A stretch of DNA of 64,000 nucleotides from Streptomyces sp. NBC_01571 (GCF_026339875.1 NZ_JAPEPZ010000001.1:4774001-4838000); one strand, 5' to 3'; shown: positions 26,072-35,254, counted from the stretch's first letter. Notes: generated by a model not told the origin, from the sequence alone. A program made the numbers and translations.

Positions 26072-27265
26072 ATGGCCGACTCGACTGCTTCCTCCACACT
26101 CCGCCCGGTACCGTCCCACGAGGACCGACCCGTGTACGTGATCGGCGGCGGTCCCGGCGGCCTCGCGGCGGCGTACGCGTTGCGCGCCCGGGGCGTACGG
26201 GCCGTCGTGCTGGAGAAGTCCGACCGGGTCGGTGCCTCCTGGCGGCGCCACTACGACCGGCTGCACCTGCACACGACGCGGCGGCTGTCCGCTCTCCCGG
26301 GGCTCGCGATGCCCCGCGCGTTCGGGCGCTGGGTCTCGCGCGACAACGTGGTGCGCTACCTGGAGAAGTACGCCGAGCACCACCAGTTGGAGATCGTCAC
26401 GGGCGTCGAGGTCTCCCGCGTCGAACGCGTCGGTGACTCCTGGCTGCTGCACGCCACCGGCGGCCGCGAACTGACCGGCAGCGCGGTCGTCGTCGCCACC
26501 GGCCACAACCACACGCCCCGCGTACCGGACTGGCCCGGCCACGACGCCTACAGCGGCGAACTCCTGCACGCCGGCGAGTACCGCAACCCGGCGCCCTACG
26601 CCGGACGGGACGTCCTCGTCGTCGGCGTCGGGAACACGGGCGCCGAGATCGCCGTGGACCTGGTCGAGGGCGGCGCCGGGCGGGTGCGGCTCGCGGTGCG
26701 CACCGCCCCGCACATCGTGCGGCGCTCCACGGCCGGCTGGACCGCCCAGTTCACCGGCATCCTCGTACGACGGCTGCCGGTGCGCCTCGTCGACTCCCTC
26801 GCCGGGCCGATGGCCAGGATGAGCGTCCCGGACCTGTCGGCGCAGGGGCTGCCGCGACCCGACACCGGCCTCTACTCGCGCGTCAACGAGGGCTCGATCC
26901 CGGTCCAGGACGTCGGCCTCGTCGATGCCGTGCGCAAGGGGCGGGTCGAGATCGTCGCGGCGGTGGAGGGCTTCGAGGATGGCAAGGTCGTCCTCGCCGA
27001 CGGAACACGGATCGGCCCCGACGCGGTGATCGCCGCGACCGGGTACGAGCGCGCGCTGGAGGGCTTGGTCGGACACCTCGGCGTGCTGGACGAGCGCGGC
27101 CGCCCGGTCGTGCACGGCGGACGCTCCCCGAAGAACGCGCCCGGCCTGTACTTCACCGGTTTCACCAACCCCATCAGCGGCATGTTCCGCGAACTCGCCC
27201 TGGACGCCCGGAAGATAGCGAAGGCCGTGGCCCGCGTCACGGGACGGACCCGCACCACGGACTGA
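26072..27265 (+). CDS. Flavin-containing monooxygenase / NAD(P)-binding oxidoreductase
   Basis: 397 residues. The FAD Rossmann motif is GGGPGGLAAAYALRARG (about 25-40). The second nucleotide motif is VVGVGNTGAEIAVDLVEGGAG (about 190). Between them, YSGELLHAGEY fits the FxGxxxHxxxY signature of flavin monooxygenases and Baeyer-Villiger enzymes with Tyr for Phe. Late motifs IAATGYER and LYFTGFTNPISGMFRE complete the family. ATG at 26072 is preferred to an upstream frame start at 25961. It is divergent from the DoxX operon and shares its operator region. It could oxygenate a ketone or heteroatom in the pathway. Confidence 0.85.
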   Translation: MADSTASSTLRPVPSHEDRPVYVIGGGPGGLAAAYALRARGVRAVVLEKSDRVGASWRRHYDRLHLHTTRRLSALPGLAMPRAFGRWVSRDNVVRYLEKYAEHHQLEIVTGVEVSRVERVGDSWLLHATGGRELTGSAVVVATGHNHTPRVPDWPGHDAYSGELLHAGEYRNPAPYAGRDVLVVGVGNTGAEIAVDLVEGGAGRVRLAVRTAPHIVRRSTAGWTAQFTGILVRRLPVRLVDSLAGPMARMSVPDLSAQGLPRPDTGLYSRVNEGSIPVQDVGLVDAVRKGRVEIVAAVEGFEDGKVVLADGTRIGPDAVIAATGYERALEGLVGHLGVLDERGRPVVHGGRSPKNAPGLYFTGFTNPISGMFRELALDARKIAKAVARVTGRTRTTD

Positions 27266-27780
27266 GCCGAACCCGCCGGACGTGCGGCGGCCCGGGCGTG
27301 CGGCGGCCAGGACGTAAGCCGGGCTGGGCCGAGCCGGGCGCCGGCCGAACCGGGCGCCACCTGGGCTGAGCCGAGCGGGGTGCCGGCCGAGCCGGGCGCC
27401 GGCTGGGCTAACCGGGCCAGGTGCTGGCCAAGCCGGGCGCGAGCCGAGCCAGGCGGAGCGCGAGCCGGGCCGGCCCGCACGAGGACAACCCCGGGCACGA
27501 GCGCGACCGGGCACCCGCAGGGACCGGACACGAGCGGGACCGGACACACGCCCGGCCGTGCACCCGCAGGGAGTGGGCGGTGACGTGACGCCGGAAGCCG
27601 ATGACGGGTTCCGCTCCGCGTGCCGCGGGTACGAACCGGGTGCCCGTCGTGCCCGTCCACGCCCCCACCGCCCGTCTGCCGCACACCCGCCACACACCCG
27701 CCCGAGCGGCCGTCCGGACACTCGCCCACGCACCCACGGGCACGGGACCCTCACCGCACGTACGCGCGGCTTTGCTTGCA
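27266..27780. repeat. Gene-free low-complexity GC-rich region
   Basis: No convincing gene lies in this stretch. Positions 27314-27480 are built from imperfect tandem units of the type CCGAGCCGGGCGCCGG, and 27485-27560 contains direct repeats of GACCGGACACGAGCGGGAC-like segments. Open frames here only reflect composition (Arg/Pro/Gly-rich). The region may be decayed sequence between the monooxygenase and the operator-controlled synthetase promoter. Confidence 0.6.
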
Positions 27781-27789
27781 CGACTGTTC

Positions 27790-27804
27790 CTGACAGGCCG
27801 TCAG
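27790..27804. promoter_or_regulatory. Operator site 9 (CTGAC-N5-GTCAG family)
   Basis: CTGAC-AGGCC-GTCAG followed by TTAA. It is centred 24 bases from site 10, a tandem pair upstream of the NDP-forming synthetase. Confidence 0.78.
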
Positions 27805-27813
27805 TTAAGTAAT

Positions 27814-27828
27814 CTGACACAGCGTCAG
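27814..27828. promoter_or_regulatory. Operator site 10 (CTGAC-N5-GTCAG family)
   Basis: CTGAC-ACAGC-GTCAG followed by TTAA, 33 bases before the synthetase ATG at 27862. Confidence 0.78.
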
Positions 27829-27861
27829 TTAAACAGCTGTCACACAGGAGCGGGCGGACCG

Positions 27862-30087
27862 ATGCTTGGATCAACCCACGGCACCCTCACCACCGACTCC
27901 CGCCGGGCCCGGGTCATCGCCTGCGGCGAGCAGCTCTCACCCGTCGTGCACGGCCGGCCGGCCGATGTCGACGACCTCGACGTCAGCGGACGCCCGCTGT
28001 ACGCCGACGTACCCGACCTGGACCGCCTCTTCCGCCCCGAGTCGGTGGCCGTCGTCGGCGCCTCGGACACCGAGGGACGGCCGAACACCGGCATCACCCG
28101 GCAGCTGATGTCCTGGGCCGAGCGGGTCGGGGCCCGGCTGCACCCGGTGCACCCCACCCGCAGGTCCGTCTTCGGCCTGCGCTGTTTCCCTTCCGTCGGG
28201 GACCTGCCCGAACAGGTCGACCTGGCCGTGCTCCTGGTCGGCGACCCGCTCGCCGTGATCGGTGAACTGAGCGAGGCCAAGGTGAAGTTCGCCGTCGCCT
28301 TCGCCTCCGGGTTCGCCGAGACCGGCGCCGAGGGCGCGGCCGCGCAGACCCGGCTCGCCGCCGCCGTCTCCCGCTCCGGCCTGCGGCTGCTGGGCCCCAA
28401 CACCAACCTCAACGCCTTCGAGCGGTTCCGCGACGACCTCGAAGGGCCCGCGGTCGCCCTCATCACCCAGTCCGGCCACCAGGGGCGCCCGGTCTTCGCG
28501 ATGCAGGAACTGGGCGTACGGCTCTCCCACTGGGCGCCCACCGGCAACGAGGCCGACCTGGAGACCGCCGACTTCATCTCCTACTTCTCCGAGCGGCCCG
28601 AGATCGGCGCCATCGCCTGCTACGTCGAGGGGCTCAAGGACGGCCGCTCCTTCCTGCTCGCCGCCGACCGCGCCGCCCGGCGCGGGGTACCCGTCGTCGC
28701 CGTCAAGGTCGGCCGCACCGAGGCCGGGGCCCGCACCGCCGCCTCCCACACCGGAAAACTGACCGGTGCCGACACGGTGGTGGACGCGGCGATGCGGCAG
28801 TACGGCGTGATCCGCGTCGACGGGCTCGACGAACTCCAGGACACCGCGGCGCTGCTGGCCCGCGCCCGCGCCCCGCTGGCCGACGGGGTCGCCGTCTATT
28901 CGATCTCCGGCGGCACGGGGGCGCACTTCTCGGACCTGGCGACGGCGGCGGGGCTGCGCCTGCCGGACCTCTCGGCCGCCAAGCAGGCCGAGCTGCACCA
29001 GTGGATACCGGATTACCTGAGCGTGGCCAACCCCGTCGACAACGGCGGACACCCGGTCGGCGACTGGCGCGGCCGGAAGATCATCGACGCGATCCTCGCC
29101 GATCCGGCGGTCGGGGTGCTGATCTGCCCGATCACCGGCCCCTTCCCGCCGATGAGCGACAAGCTCGCGCAGGACCTGGTGGACGCGGCGGAGCGGACGG
29201 ACAAGCTGGTGTGCGTGGTGTGGGGGTCGCCGGTCGGCACCGAGGCCGCCTACCGCGAGACGCTGCTCGGGTCGGCGCGGGTCGCCACCTTCCGTACGTT
29301 CGCCAACTGCATCACCGCCGTGCGGGCCTATCTGGAGCACCACCGGTTCGCCGCCGCGTACCGCTCGCCCTTCGACGAGGCGCCCCGCACCCCTTCGCCC
29401 TCCTTCCGCAAGGCGCAGGCGCTGATGCGGCCGGGTCAGCAGCTGAGCGAGCACGCGGCGAAACAGCTGCTGCGCGCGTACGGGATCCGGGTGCCGCGCG
29501 AGCAGTTGGTGACCAGCGCGGCGGCGGCCGTGCGCGCGGCCGGGCTGGTGGGCTACCCGGTGGTCATGAAGGCCTCCGGCGCGCAGATCGCCCACAAGAC
29601 CGAACTCGGCCTGGTGAAGATCGGGCTGACCTCCGCGAGCCAGGTCAGGGACGCCTACCGCGAACTGACCGACATCGCGCGCTACGAGGGGATCTCGCTG
29701 GACGGGGTGCTGGTGTGCCAGATGGTCGAGCGGGGCGTCGAGATGGTCGTGGGGGTCACGCACGACCGGCTGTTCGGGCCGACCGTGACCGTCGGGCTCG
29801 GCGGTGTCCTCGTCGAGGTACTGCGGGACACGGCCGTCCGCGTGCCGCCCTTCGGTGAGGACCAGGCCCGGAGGATGCTCCGCGAGCTGCGCGGCCGGGC
29901 GCTCCTGGACGGCGTGCGCGGGGCGCCGCCGGTGGATGTGGACGCGCTCGTCGAGGTCGTCCTGCGCGTCCAGCGGATGGCGCTGGAGCTCGGTGACGAC
30001 ATCGCCGAGCTCGACGTCAACCCGCTGATGGTGCTGCCCAGAGGGCAGGGGGCGGTGGCGCTCGACGCGCTGGTGGTGTGCCGCTGA
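27862..30087 (+). CDS. NDP-forming acyl-CoA synthetase (acetate-CoA ligase alpha/beta fusion)
   Basis: 741 residues: CoA-binding domain (about 55-150, PESVAVVGASDTEGRPN), succinyl-CoA-synthetase-like domains (about 180-500, with SHTGKLTG carrying the likely phospho-His) and an ATP-grasp domain (about 520-735; PVVMKASGAQIAHKTELGLVKIGL, DGVLVCQMVERGVEMVVGV, ELDVNPLMV). It activates a carboxylic acid using ATP and CoA with ADP and phosphate release. It lacks the GNAT domain of PatZ-type enzymes. AGGAG precedes the ATG. The crotonase at 30140 follows, probably in one operon behind sites 9 and 10. It is a third CoA-activating enzyme for the regulon. Confidence 0.87.
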   Translation: MLGSTHGTLTTDSRRARVIACGEQLSPVVHGRPADVDDLDVSGRPLYADVPDLDRLFRPESVAVVGASDTEGRPNTGITRQLMSWAERVGARLHPVHPTRRSVFGLRCFPSVGDLPEQVDLAVLLVGDPLAVIGELSEAKVKFAVAFASGFAETGAEGAAAQTRLAAAVSRSGLRLLGPNTNLNAFERFRDDLEGPAVALITQSGHQGRPVFAMQELGVRLSHWAPTGNEADLETADFISYFSERPEIGAIACYVEGLKDGRSFLLAADRAARRGVPVVAVKVGRTEAGARTAASHTGKLTGADTVVDAAMRQYGVIRVDGLDELQDTAALLARARAPLADGVAVYSISGGTGAHFSDLATAAGLRLPDLSAAKQAELHQWIPDYLSVANPVDNGGHPVGDWRGRKIIDAILADPAVGVLICPITGPFPPMSDKLAQDLVDAAERTDKLVCVVWGSPVGTEAAYRETLLGSARVATFRTFANCITAVRAYLEHHRFAAAYRSPFDEAPRTPSPSFRKAQALMRPGQQLSEHAAKQLLRAYGIRVPREQLVTSAAAAVRAAGLVGYPVVMKASGAQIAHKTELGLVKIGLTSASQVRDAYRELTDIARYEGISLDGVLVCQMVERGVEMVVGVTHDRLFGPTVTVGLGGVLVEVLRDTAVRVPPFGEDQARRMLRELRGRALLDGVRGAPPVDVDALVEVVLRVQRMALELGDDIAELDVNPLMVLPRGQGAVALDALVVCR

Positions 30088-30139
30088 ACCGCCGCGCCAC
30101 CCGCCGCCGACCACGACTCGTACGAACCGGAGCACCCCC

Positions 30140-30982
30140 ATGCCCGACTCCCCTCGCGAACCGTCCGATTCCGTTCAATCCACTCAAAAGTCCCTCGACT
30201 CATTGATACGTCACGCCACTGACAACGCCGTCTCGTGGATCACCCTCGACCGCCCCGAGACCATGAACGCCCTCACCTGGGACCAGCGTGAACGCGTGAT
30301 CGCGCTGCTCGCGTCGGCGTCCGCGGATCCGGACGTGCGGGCCGTGGTGATCACCGCGACGGGCCGCGGCTTCTGCGCGGGCGCGGACCTGAGGGGGGCG
30401 CCCGCGGCCGGTGAGCGGATCCCCGGCGACGTCGCCCGCACCCTCCGTCTCGGCGCCCAGCGGCTCGTCGCGGCGGTCCTCGACTGCGAGAAGCCGGTGA
30501 TCGCGGCGGTCAACGGCACCGCGGCCGGCCTCGGCGTCCATCTCGCCCTCGCCTGCGACCTCGTACTCGCCGCCGAACCGGCCAGGTTCATCGAGGTGTT
30601 CGTACGCCGCGGGCTGGTTCCCGACGGCGGCGGGGCGTATCTGCTGCCGCGTCTCATCGGGCCGCAGCGCGCGAAGGAGCTGATGTTCTTCGGCGACGCG
30701 CTCACCGCCAGGGACGCCGAACGGCTCGGCCTCGTCAACCGCGTCGTCCCGCCCGAGGACCTGGAGAAGACCGCACGCAAGTGGGCCGAACGCCTGGCCG
30801 CCGGGCCGACCCGCGCCCTGGCCCTCACCAAGCAACTGGTCAACGCCTCCCTCGACACCGATCGCAGCACCGCCTTCGCCGCGGAGGCGGCCGCCCAGGA
30901 GATCAACATGACGACGGCGGACGCGAAGGAAGGCGTGGCGAGCTTCGTGGAGCGGCGGCAGGCGCGGTACCGGGGGCGGTGA
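30140..30982 (+). CDS. Enoyl-CoA hydratase/isomerase family protein
   Basis: 280 residues. The crotonase core has VSWITLDRPETMNALTWDQRE, GRGFCAGADLRG (oxyanion hole), KPVIAAVNGTAAGLGVHLALACDLVLA and ARFIEVFVRRGLVPDGGGAYLLPRLIG. The PDGGG position holds Asp, as in the PaaG/PaaJ-type isomerase-hydratase group. The N-terminus (about 1-28) is a polar Ser/Gln-rich extension; the true start may be further in. It lies 52 bases after the NDP-forming synthetase on the same strand. It probably hydrates or isomerises an enoyl-CoA in the pathway. Confidence 0.86.
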   Translation: MPDSPREPSDSVQSTQKSLDSLIRHATDNAVSWITLDRPETMNALTWDQRERVIALLASASADPDVRAVVITATGRGFCAGADLRGAPAAGERIPGDVARTLRLGAQRLVAAVLDCEKPVIAAVNGTAAGLGVHLALACDLVLAAEPARFIEVFVRRGLVPDGGGAYLLPRLIGPQRAKELMFFGDALTARDAERLGLVNRVVPPEDLEKTARKWAERLAAGPTRALALTKQLVNASLDTDRSTAFAAEAAAQEINMTTADAKEGVASFVERRQARYRGR

Positions 30983-31051
30983 GAGGTACCTGACGCCGAC
31001 GGTCCGCACGGCGGGGATGCCGGCCCGTTCCCGGCGGCCAACCCTTCCTAT

Positions 31052-31066
31052 CTGACGTAGCGTCAG
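31052..31066. promoter_or_regulatory. Operator site 11 (CTGAC-N5-GTCAG family)
   Basis: CTGAC-GTAGC-GTCAG with TAT flank, 16 bases before the flavin reductase ATG at 31083. Confidence 0.78.
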
Positions 31067-31082
31067 GTTCAATGGTGAGGTG

Positions 31083-31721
31083 ATGGGACACGCAGGAATG
31101 GCGGCAGCGGCCGTGCGCTATCTCCGGTCGGCCGGGGCTCCCGCCGTCGCGGGCCCGGTCGAGACGCTGCCGCGGCCGGAGTTGCGCGCCGTCGGTGAGG
31201 ACGAGCGGGCGCCGGTCGATCACGGCGAGTTCCGGCGGGTGCTGGGGAACTTCGCGACGGGCGTGACCGTCATCACCGCACCGGAGGGGCCCGGGGAGCC
31301 GGCGGGGGCGGGGCCGGCCGGCTTCGCCTGCCAGTCCTTCTCCTCCCTCTCCCTCGACCCGCCACTGGTCTGTTTCATGGTCGGCCGTACCTCGACGACC
31401 TGGCCGCGCATCGCCCGCGCGGGCGTCTTCTGCGTGAACGTACTGGGCGCGCACCAGGGCGACCTGTGCCGTGGGTTCGCGGTGAGCGGGGCCGACAAGT
31501 TCGCGGGCGTCCGGTACGACGCGGCACCCGTCTCCGGGGCGCCCCGCCTCGCGGGGACCGCGGCCTGGATCGACTGCACGATCCACGCGGTGCACACGGG
31601 CGGGGACCATCTCATCGTGGTGGGACGGGTGGACGCGCTCGGCGCGGGGGACGACGACGGAGGCCGGGGCGACGGCGCGGGCGTCGCGCCGCTGCTGTTC
31701 CACCGGGGGCGCTTCGCCTAG
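31083..31721 (+). CDS. Flavin reductase family protein, HsaB-like
   Basis: About 212 residues. After a 45-residue N-terminal extension the flavin reductase domain reads FRRVLGNFATGVTVITAPEG, GFACQSFSSLSLDPPLVCFMVGRTSTTWPRI, GVFCVNVLGAHQGDLCRGF and CTIHAVHTGGDHLIVVGRV, ending with the LLFHRG element. This matches my recollection of HsaB, the FMN reductase partner of the steroid hydroxylase HsaA. No two-component oxygenase partner is in the window. The LLM proteins at 993 and 3064 are possible clients for reduced flavin. The start could also be ATG 31098; GGTGAGG lies just before 31083. Confidence 0.83.
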   Translation: MGHAGMAAAAVRYLRSAGAPAVAGPVETLPRPELRAVGEDERAPVDHGEFRRVLGNFATGVTVITAPEGPGEPAGAGPAGFACQSFSSLSLDPPLVCFMVGRTSTTWPRIARAGVFCVNVLGAHQGDLCRGFAVSGADKFAGVRYDAAPVSGAPRLAGTAAWIDCTIHAVHTGGDHLIVVGRVDALGAGDDDGGRGDGAGVAPLLFHRGRFA

Positions 31722-31793
31722 GGCGCTTCCGACATCGCCCATGGGGGCGTGGTGCGCCGTTCATGGGTCTCAGGCATGGCTCTCAGGGGTGGA

Positions 31794-31812
31794 CCCTGAC
31801 TCGGCGTCAGGG
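31794..31812. promoter_or_regulatory. Possible operator site 16 with GC-rich flanks
   Basis: CCCTGAC-TCGGC-GTCAGGG has the exact CTGAC-N5-GTCAG core and perfect 7-base arms, but the outer positions are CC/GG rather than AT/AT. It lies 68 bases upstream of the secreted protein gene at 31880. Membership of the regulon is less certain than for the other sites. Confidence 0.5.
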
Positions 31813-31879
31813 GTGGATCAGGGTGGGCCGGGGGGCTTCCCGGTGGCTGCCCGGGGGGTGCGGCGGCAGGCTGAACGGC

Positions 31880-32734
31880 ATGGAGATCACCGCTGAGAAG
31901 CGCCCCTCGGCCGTCCGTCGCGGGGCCGCCGGGCTCGCCGTCGCCGCCGCCCTCGCCACCACGATCACCGCCGCGGCGGGCTCCCCCGCCGTCGCCGCCA
32001 CCCCGACCGTCGCCACCACCGCGGACGCCGCACCCGTCGCCACCGCCCACGTCGCCACCGTCGCCACCACGGCCAAGGACGCCGGCACCGCTCCACCCGT
32101 CGTCCCGTTCGACTTCCGTGACTGCCCGGACATCCCGGCCGACGTCGACGCGGCCCGCTGGAAGTGCGAAGTCCTCACCGCCACCGGGTCGTTGACTCTC
32201 GACAACAGGAGCATTCCCGAGCTGGCGCCGATGACCATCACCCACGCCGAGGGCCCGCTGCCGGACGGCGGGGACGGGCAGGTCTGGGGCGCGATGCGCA
32301 GCACCTCGACCACCGTCCCCGGCGGCCTCCTCGGCACCGGGCCGGCCGGTCACGGCCCCCTGCTGCCGCTGGCCCTGCGTCCCGAGTACGGCGGCAGGTC
32401 CGACTTCTACTCCACCGGGAACAGCCTGGGCCTGTTCACCCTGCGCTTCCGCGTCCTGAGCCCCCTGCTGCCGCACGGGTGCGTCATAGGCGGCGACGCC
32501 CCCGTCGAACTCCGTCTGCGGCGCGCGGGCGACTCCGAGTGGGTGTCCCAGGACCCGCCGGTCATCAGGTTCGACGCGTACGACGACACCTTCACCGCCC
32601 CGGCCGCCGTCGGCTGCGGCCCGCTGGGCCGGCTCGTCGACGACCGGCTCGGCCTGCCGGGAGCGACCGGGAACGCGATCAAGCTGTCCGCGCGGTACAC
32701 CTTCAAGACGTACGACCGGCTTCCGGCGCGCTGA
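31880..32734 (+). CDS. Secreted hypothetical protein
   Basis: 284 residues. An N-terminal signal peptide (RRGAAGLAVAAALATTITAAAGSPAVAATP, cleavage after an AVAA-type site) is followed by an Ala/Thr/Val-rich linker and a beta-rich domain with four Cys (DFRDCPDIP, WKCEVL, GCVIGG, VGCGPLG) that could form two disulphides. No catalytic motif is recognised. It resembles uncharacterised extracytoplasmic actinobacterial proteins. The GGCGGCAGG ribosome site supports ATG 31880. A CTGAC-type palindrome lies 68 bases upstream, so it may belong to the regulon, perhaps in substrate binding outside the membrane. Confidence 0.72.
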   Translation: MEITAEKRPSAVRRGAAGLAVAAALATTITAAAGSPAVAATPTVATTADAAPVATAHVATVATTAKDAGTAPPVVPFDFRDCPDIPADVDAARWKCEVLTATGSLTLDNRSIPELAPMTITHAEGPLPDGGDGQVWGAMRSTSTTVPGGLLGTGPAGHGPLLPLALRPEYGGRSDFYSTGNSLGLFTLRFRVLSPLLPHGCVIGGDAPVELRLRRAGDSEWVSQDPPVIRFDAYDDTFTAPAAVGCGPLGRLVDDRLGLPGATGNAIKLSARYTFKTYDRLPAR

Positions 32735-32736
32735 CC

Positions 32737-34053
32737 TCAGACGGCCGGCCGCACGGACAGCACGGGAGCGACCGGCCGCCGCCGGATGACCAGCGCCATC
32801 ATCGCCGCCACCGCGCACAGCGCGCCCGAGGCGATCCACACCATGTCGTACGAACCGAACGCGTCCCGCGCGACACCGCCGAGGAAGGCGACGAGGGCGG
32901 CGCCGATCTGGTGGGAGGCGAGCACCCAGCCGAAGACGATGGCGCTGTCCTCGCCGTACTGCTCACGGCACAGGGCCAGGGTGGGCGGGACCGTGGCGAC
33001 CCAGTCGAGGCCGTAGAAGACGATGAAGAAGATCATCGGGGGATGCACGGTCGAGGACATGAGCATGGGGAGGAAGAGGAGCGAGATCCCGCGCAGCGCG
33101 TAGTAGACCGCGAGCAGCCGGCGTGGTTCGAAGCGGTCGGTGAACCAGCCGGAGGCGATCGTGCCGACCACGTCGAAGACCCCGATGACCGCGAGCAGTG
33201 AGGCCGCCGCCGTGATCGGCATCCCGTGGTCGTGGGCCGCGGGCACGAAGTGCGTCTGGATCAGGCCGTTCGTCGAGGCGCCACAGATCGCGAAGGTGCC
33301 GGCCAGCAGCCAGAACGGGCCGGTGCGGACCGCGGAGAGGAGGACGGTCACGGCACGCCGGGCCGCGCCCTGCACCGGCGCGGGCTTCGGCACGAACTCG
33401 GACGCCCCGTAGGGCTTCAGGCCGACGTCGGCCGGGTGGTCTCGCAGCAGCAGCCAGACGAAGGGGACGACGGCGAGCGCCGCGAGGGCGACCGTCACCG
33501 CGGCCGGGCGCCAGTCGTGCTCCGTGACGATCCAGGAGAGCACCGGCAGGAAGATCAGCTGGCCGGAGGCCGAGGCCGCCGTCAGGATGCCGGTCACCAG
33601 GCCCTTGCGTGCCGTGAACCAGCGGTTGGTGACCGTCGCCGCGAAGGCCAGGGCCATCGAGCCGGAGCCCAGTCCGACCAGCAGGCCCCAGCAGAGCAGC
33701 AGTTGCCAGGCCGCCGTCATCCACACGGTCAGCCCGGAGCCGAGCGCGATCACCATCAGGGCGACCGCGACCACGCGCCGGATGCCGAAGCGGTCCATCA
33801 GCGCGGCCGCGAAGGGCGCCGTCAGTCCGTACAGCGCGAGGTTGATCGACACCGCCGCGCCGATCGTGCCGCGCGACCAGTGGAACTCCTGGTGCAGGGG
33901 GTCGATCAGCAGACCGGGCAGCGAGCGGAAGGCCGCGGCGCCGACGATCGTCACGAAGGTGACGGCGGCGACGAACCAGGCACGGTGGATCCGGGTGCGG
34001 CCGGGGGCGGAGGACAGCTGAGCGGCGTCCACGGCGTCGGTTGTCTGGGTCAC
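32737..34053 (-). CDS. MFS transporter
   Basis: 438 residues with 12 predicted membrane helices and the MFS loop motif ALMDRFGIRRVVAV between helices 2 and 3 and GWFTDRFEPRRLLAV between helices 8 and 9. The architecture is like monocarboxylate/oxalate-formate antiporters (MCT/OFA group), which move organic acids. ATG at 34053 lies 72 bases from the divergent GlxA-type regulator. No operator copy is present in that gap. It could import the acid substrate of the surrounding pathway, but only location supports this. Confidence 0.88.
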   Translation of the reverse strand: MTQTTDAVDAAQLSSAPGRTRIHRAWFVAAVTFVTIVGAAAFRSLPGLLIDPLHQEFHWSRGTIGAAVSINLALYGLTAPFAAALMDRFGIRRVVAVALMVIALGSGLTVWMTAAWQLLLCWGLLVGLGSGSMALAFAATVTNRWFTARKGLVTGILTAASASGQLIFLPVLSWIVTEHDWRPAAVTVALAALAVVPFVWLLLRDHPADVGLKPYGASEFVPKPAPVQGAARRAVTVLLSAVRTGPFWLLAGTFAICGASTNGLIQTHFVPAAHDHGMPITAAASLLAVIGVFDVVGTIASGWFTDRFEPRRLLAVYYALRGISLLFLPMLMSSTVHPPMIFFIVFYGLDWVATVPPTLALCREQYGEDSAIVFGWVLASHQIGAALVAFLGGVARDAFGSYDMVWIASGALCAVAAMMALVIRRRPVAPVLSVRPAV

Positions 34054-34124
34054 ATCAGAGAGCTTCGGGGATGCGGCCTTCCCGAACGAGTGGCCGGGGG
34101 GACATCATTCGCTAGGATCGGGCC

Positions 34125-35195
34125 ATGGGTCCTCAGGGTACGTTCCGCCGGCACCGCGTCGTCGTGCTCGCTCTCGACGGGCTGCTGCCCTTCGAACTCG
34201 GTATCCCGCAGCGCATCTTCGGCAAGTCGCGGGATGCCGAGGGGCGATCCCTGTACGAGGTCGTCACCTGCTCGGTCCGGCCGCCGGGCCCCGTCGCCAC
34301 CGACGCCGACTTCGCCGTCCTCGTCGCGAACGGGCCGGAGGCACTCGCCACCGCCGACACCGTCGTCGTCCCCGCCTCCTACGAACTCGGCCCGGTCCAC
34401 GAGCAGGGCGTCCTGACCCCCGAGCTGGCCGCCGCCCTCGCCCACATCCGCCCCGGCACCCGGCTCGTCTCCATCTGCACCGGTGGATACGTCCTCGCCG
34501 CCGCCGGATACCTCGACGGCCGCCCCGCCACCACCCACTGGTCCCACGCCGAGCACTTCCAGCGGCTCTTCCCCAGGATCAAGGTCGACGCCGACGTACT
34601 CTTCGTCGACGACGGGAACGTCCTCACCTCCGCGGGCGTCGCCGCCGGAATCGACCTGTGCCTCCATATCGTCCGCCGTGACCACGGGACGGCCGTCGCC
34701 AACGACGTGGCCCGCCGGACCGTCGTACCACCGCACCGCGACGGCGGTCAGGCGCAGTACGTCCTGCGGCCCGTCCCCGAGCCGCAGGCGGCCACCACGA
34801 CCGCGGCCCGTGCCTGGGCGCTCGACCGCCTCGGCGAGCCGATCCAACTGCGCGACATGGCCGGACAGGAGTCCATGTCCGTGCGCACCTTCACGCGCCG
34901 TTTCCGCGAGGAGGTCGGCGTCAGCCCCGGGCAGTGGCTCACCCGGCAACGCGTCGAACGGGCCCGGCATCTGCTGGAGTCCAGCGATCTGTCCGTCGAC
35001 CAGGTGGCGCGGGACGCCGGCTTCGGCACCGCCCAGTCGATGCGGCAGCACCTGCAGGCGGTCCTCGGGGTCACCCCCACTGCGTACCGCCGTACCTTCC
35101 GCTCCGCGGGCCGGGAGGCCGAAGCCGGGCCGGACGACGGCGCCCGAAGCGGTGGCACACGGCTCGGCGCCGCGCGGGCGGGCGCCGTCGCCTGA
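34125..35195 (+). CDS. GlxA-family AraC-type transcriptional regulator (DJ-1/PfpI + HTH)
   Basis: 356 residues. An N-terminal DJ-1/PfpI-like domain (about 7-170) contains SICTGGYVLAAAGYLDGRPATTHW with the usual Cys. A C-terminal AraC HTH pair (about 225-325) reads MAGQESMSVRTFTRRFREEVGVSPGQWL and LSVDQVARDAGFGTAQSMRQHLQAVLGVTPTAYRRTF. Such regulators sense small metabolites, often amines or sugars. It is divergent from the MFS gene and probably regulates it. It ends 78 bases before an unusual inverted repeat. Confidence 0.87.
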   Translation: MGPQGTFRRHRVVVLALDGLLPFELGIPQRIFGKSRDAEGRSLYEVVTCSVRPPGPVATDADFAVLVANGPEALATADTVVVPASYELGPVHEQGVLTPELAAALAHIRPGTRLVSICTGGYVLAAAGYLDGRPATTHWSHAEHFQRLFPRIKVDADVLFVDDGNVLTSAGVAAGIDLCLHIVRRDHGTAVANDVARRTVVPPHRDGGQAQYVLRPVPEPQAATTTAARAWALDRLGEPIQLRDMAGQESMSVRTFTRRFREEVGVSPGQWLTRQRVERARHLLESSDLSVDQVARDAGFGTAQSMRQHLQAVLGVTPTAYRRTFRSAGREAEAGPDDGARSGGTRLGAARAGAVA

Positions 35196-35254
35196 GCGGA
35201 GCGGTCCCCGGTGGATTTCCCCGGCCTGTGGACAACCGCCTCCGTACCTCCCTA

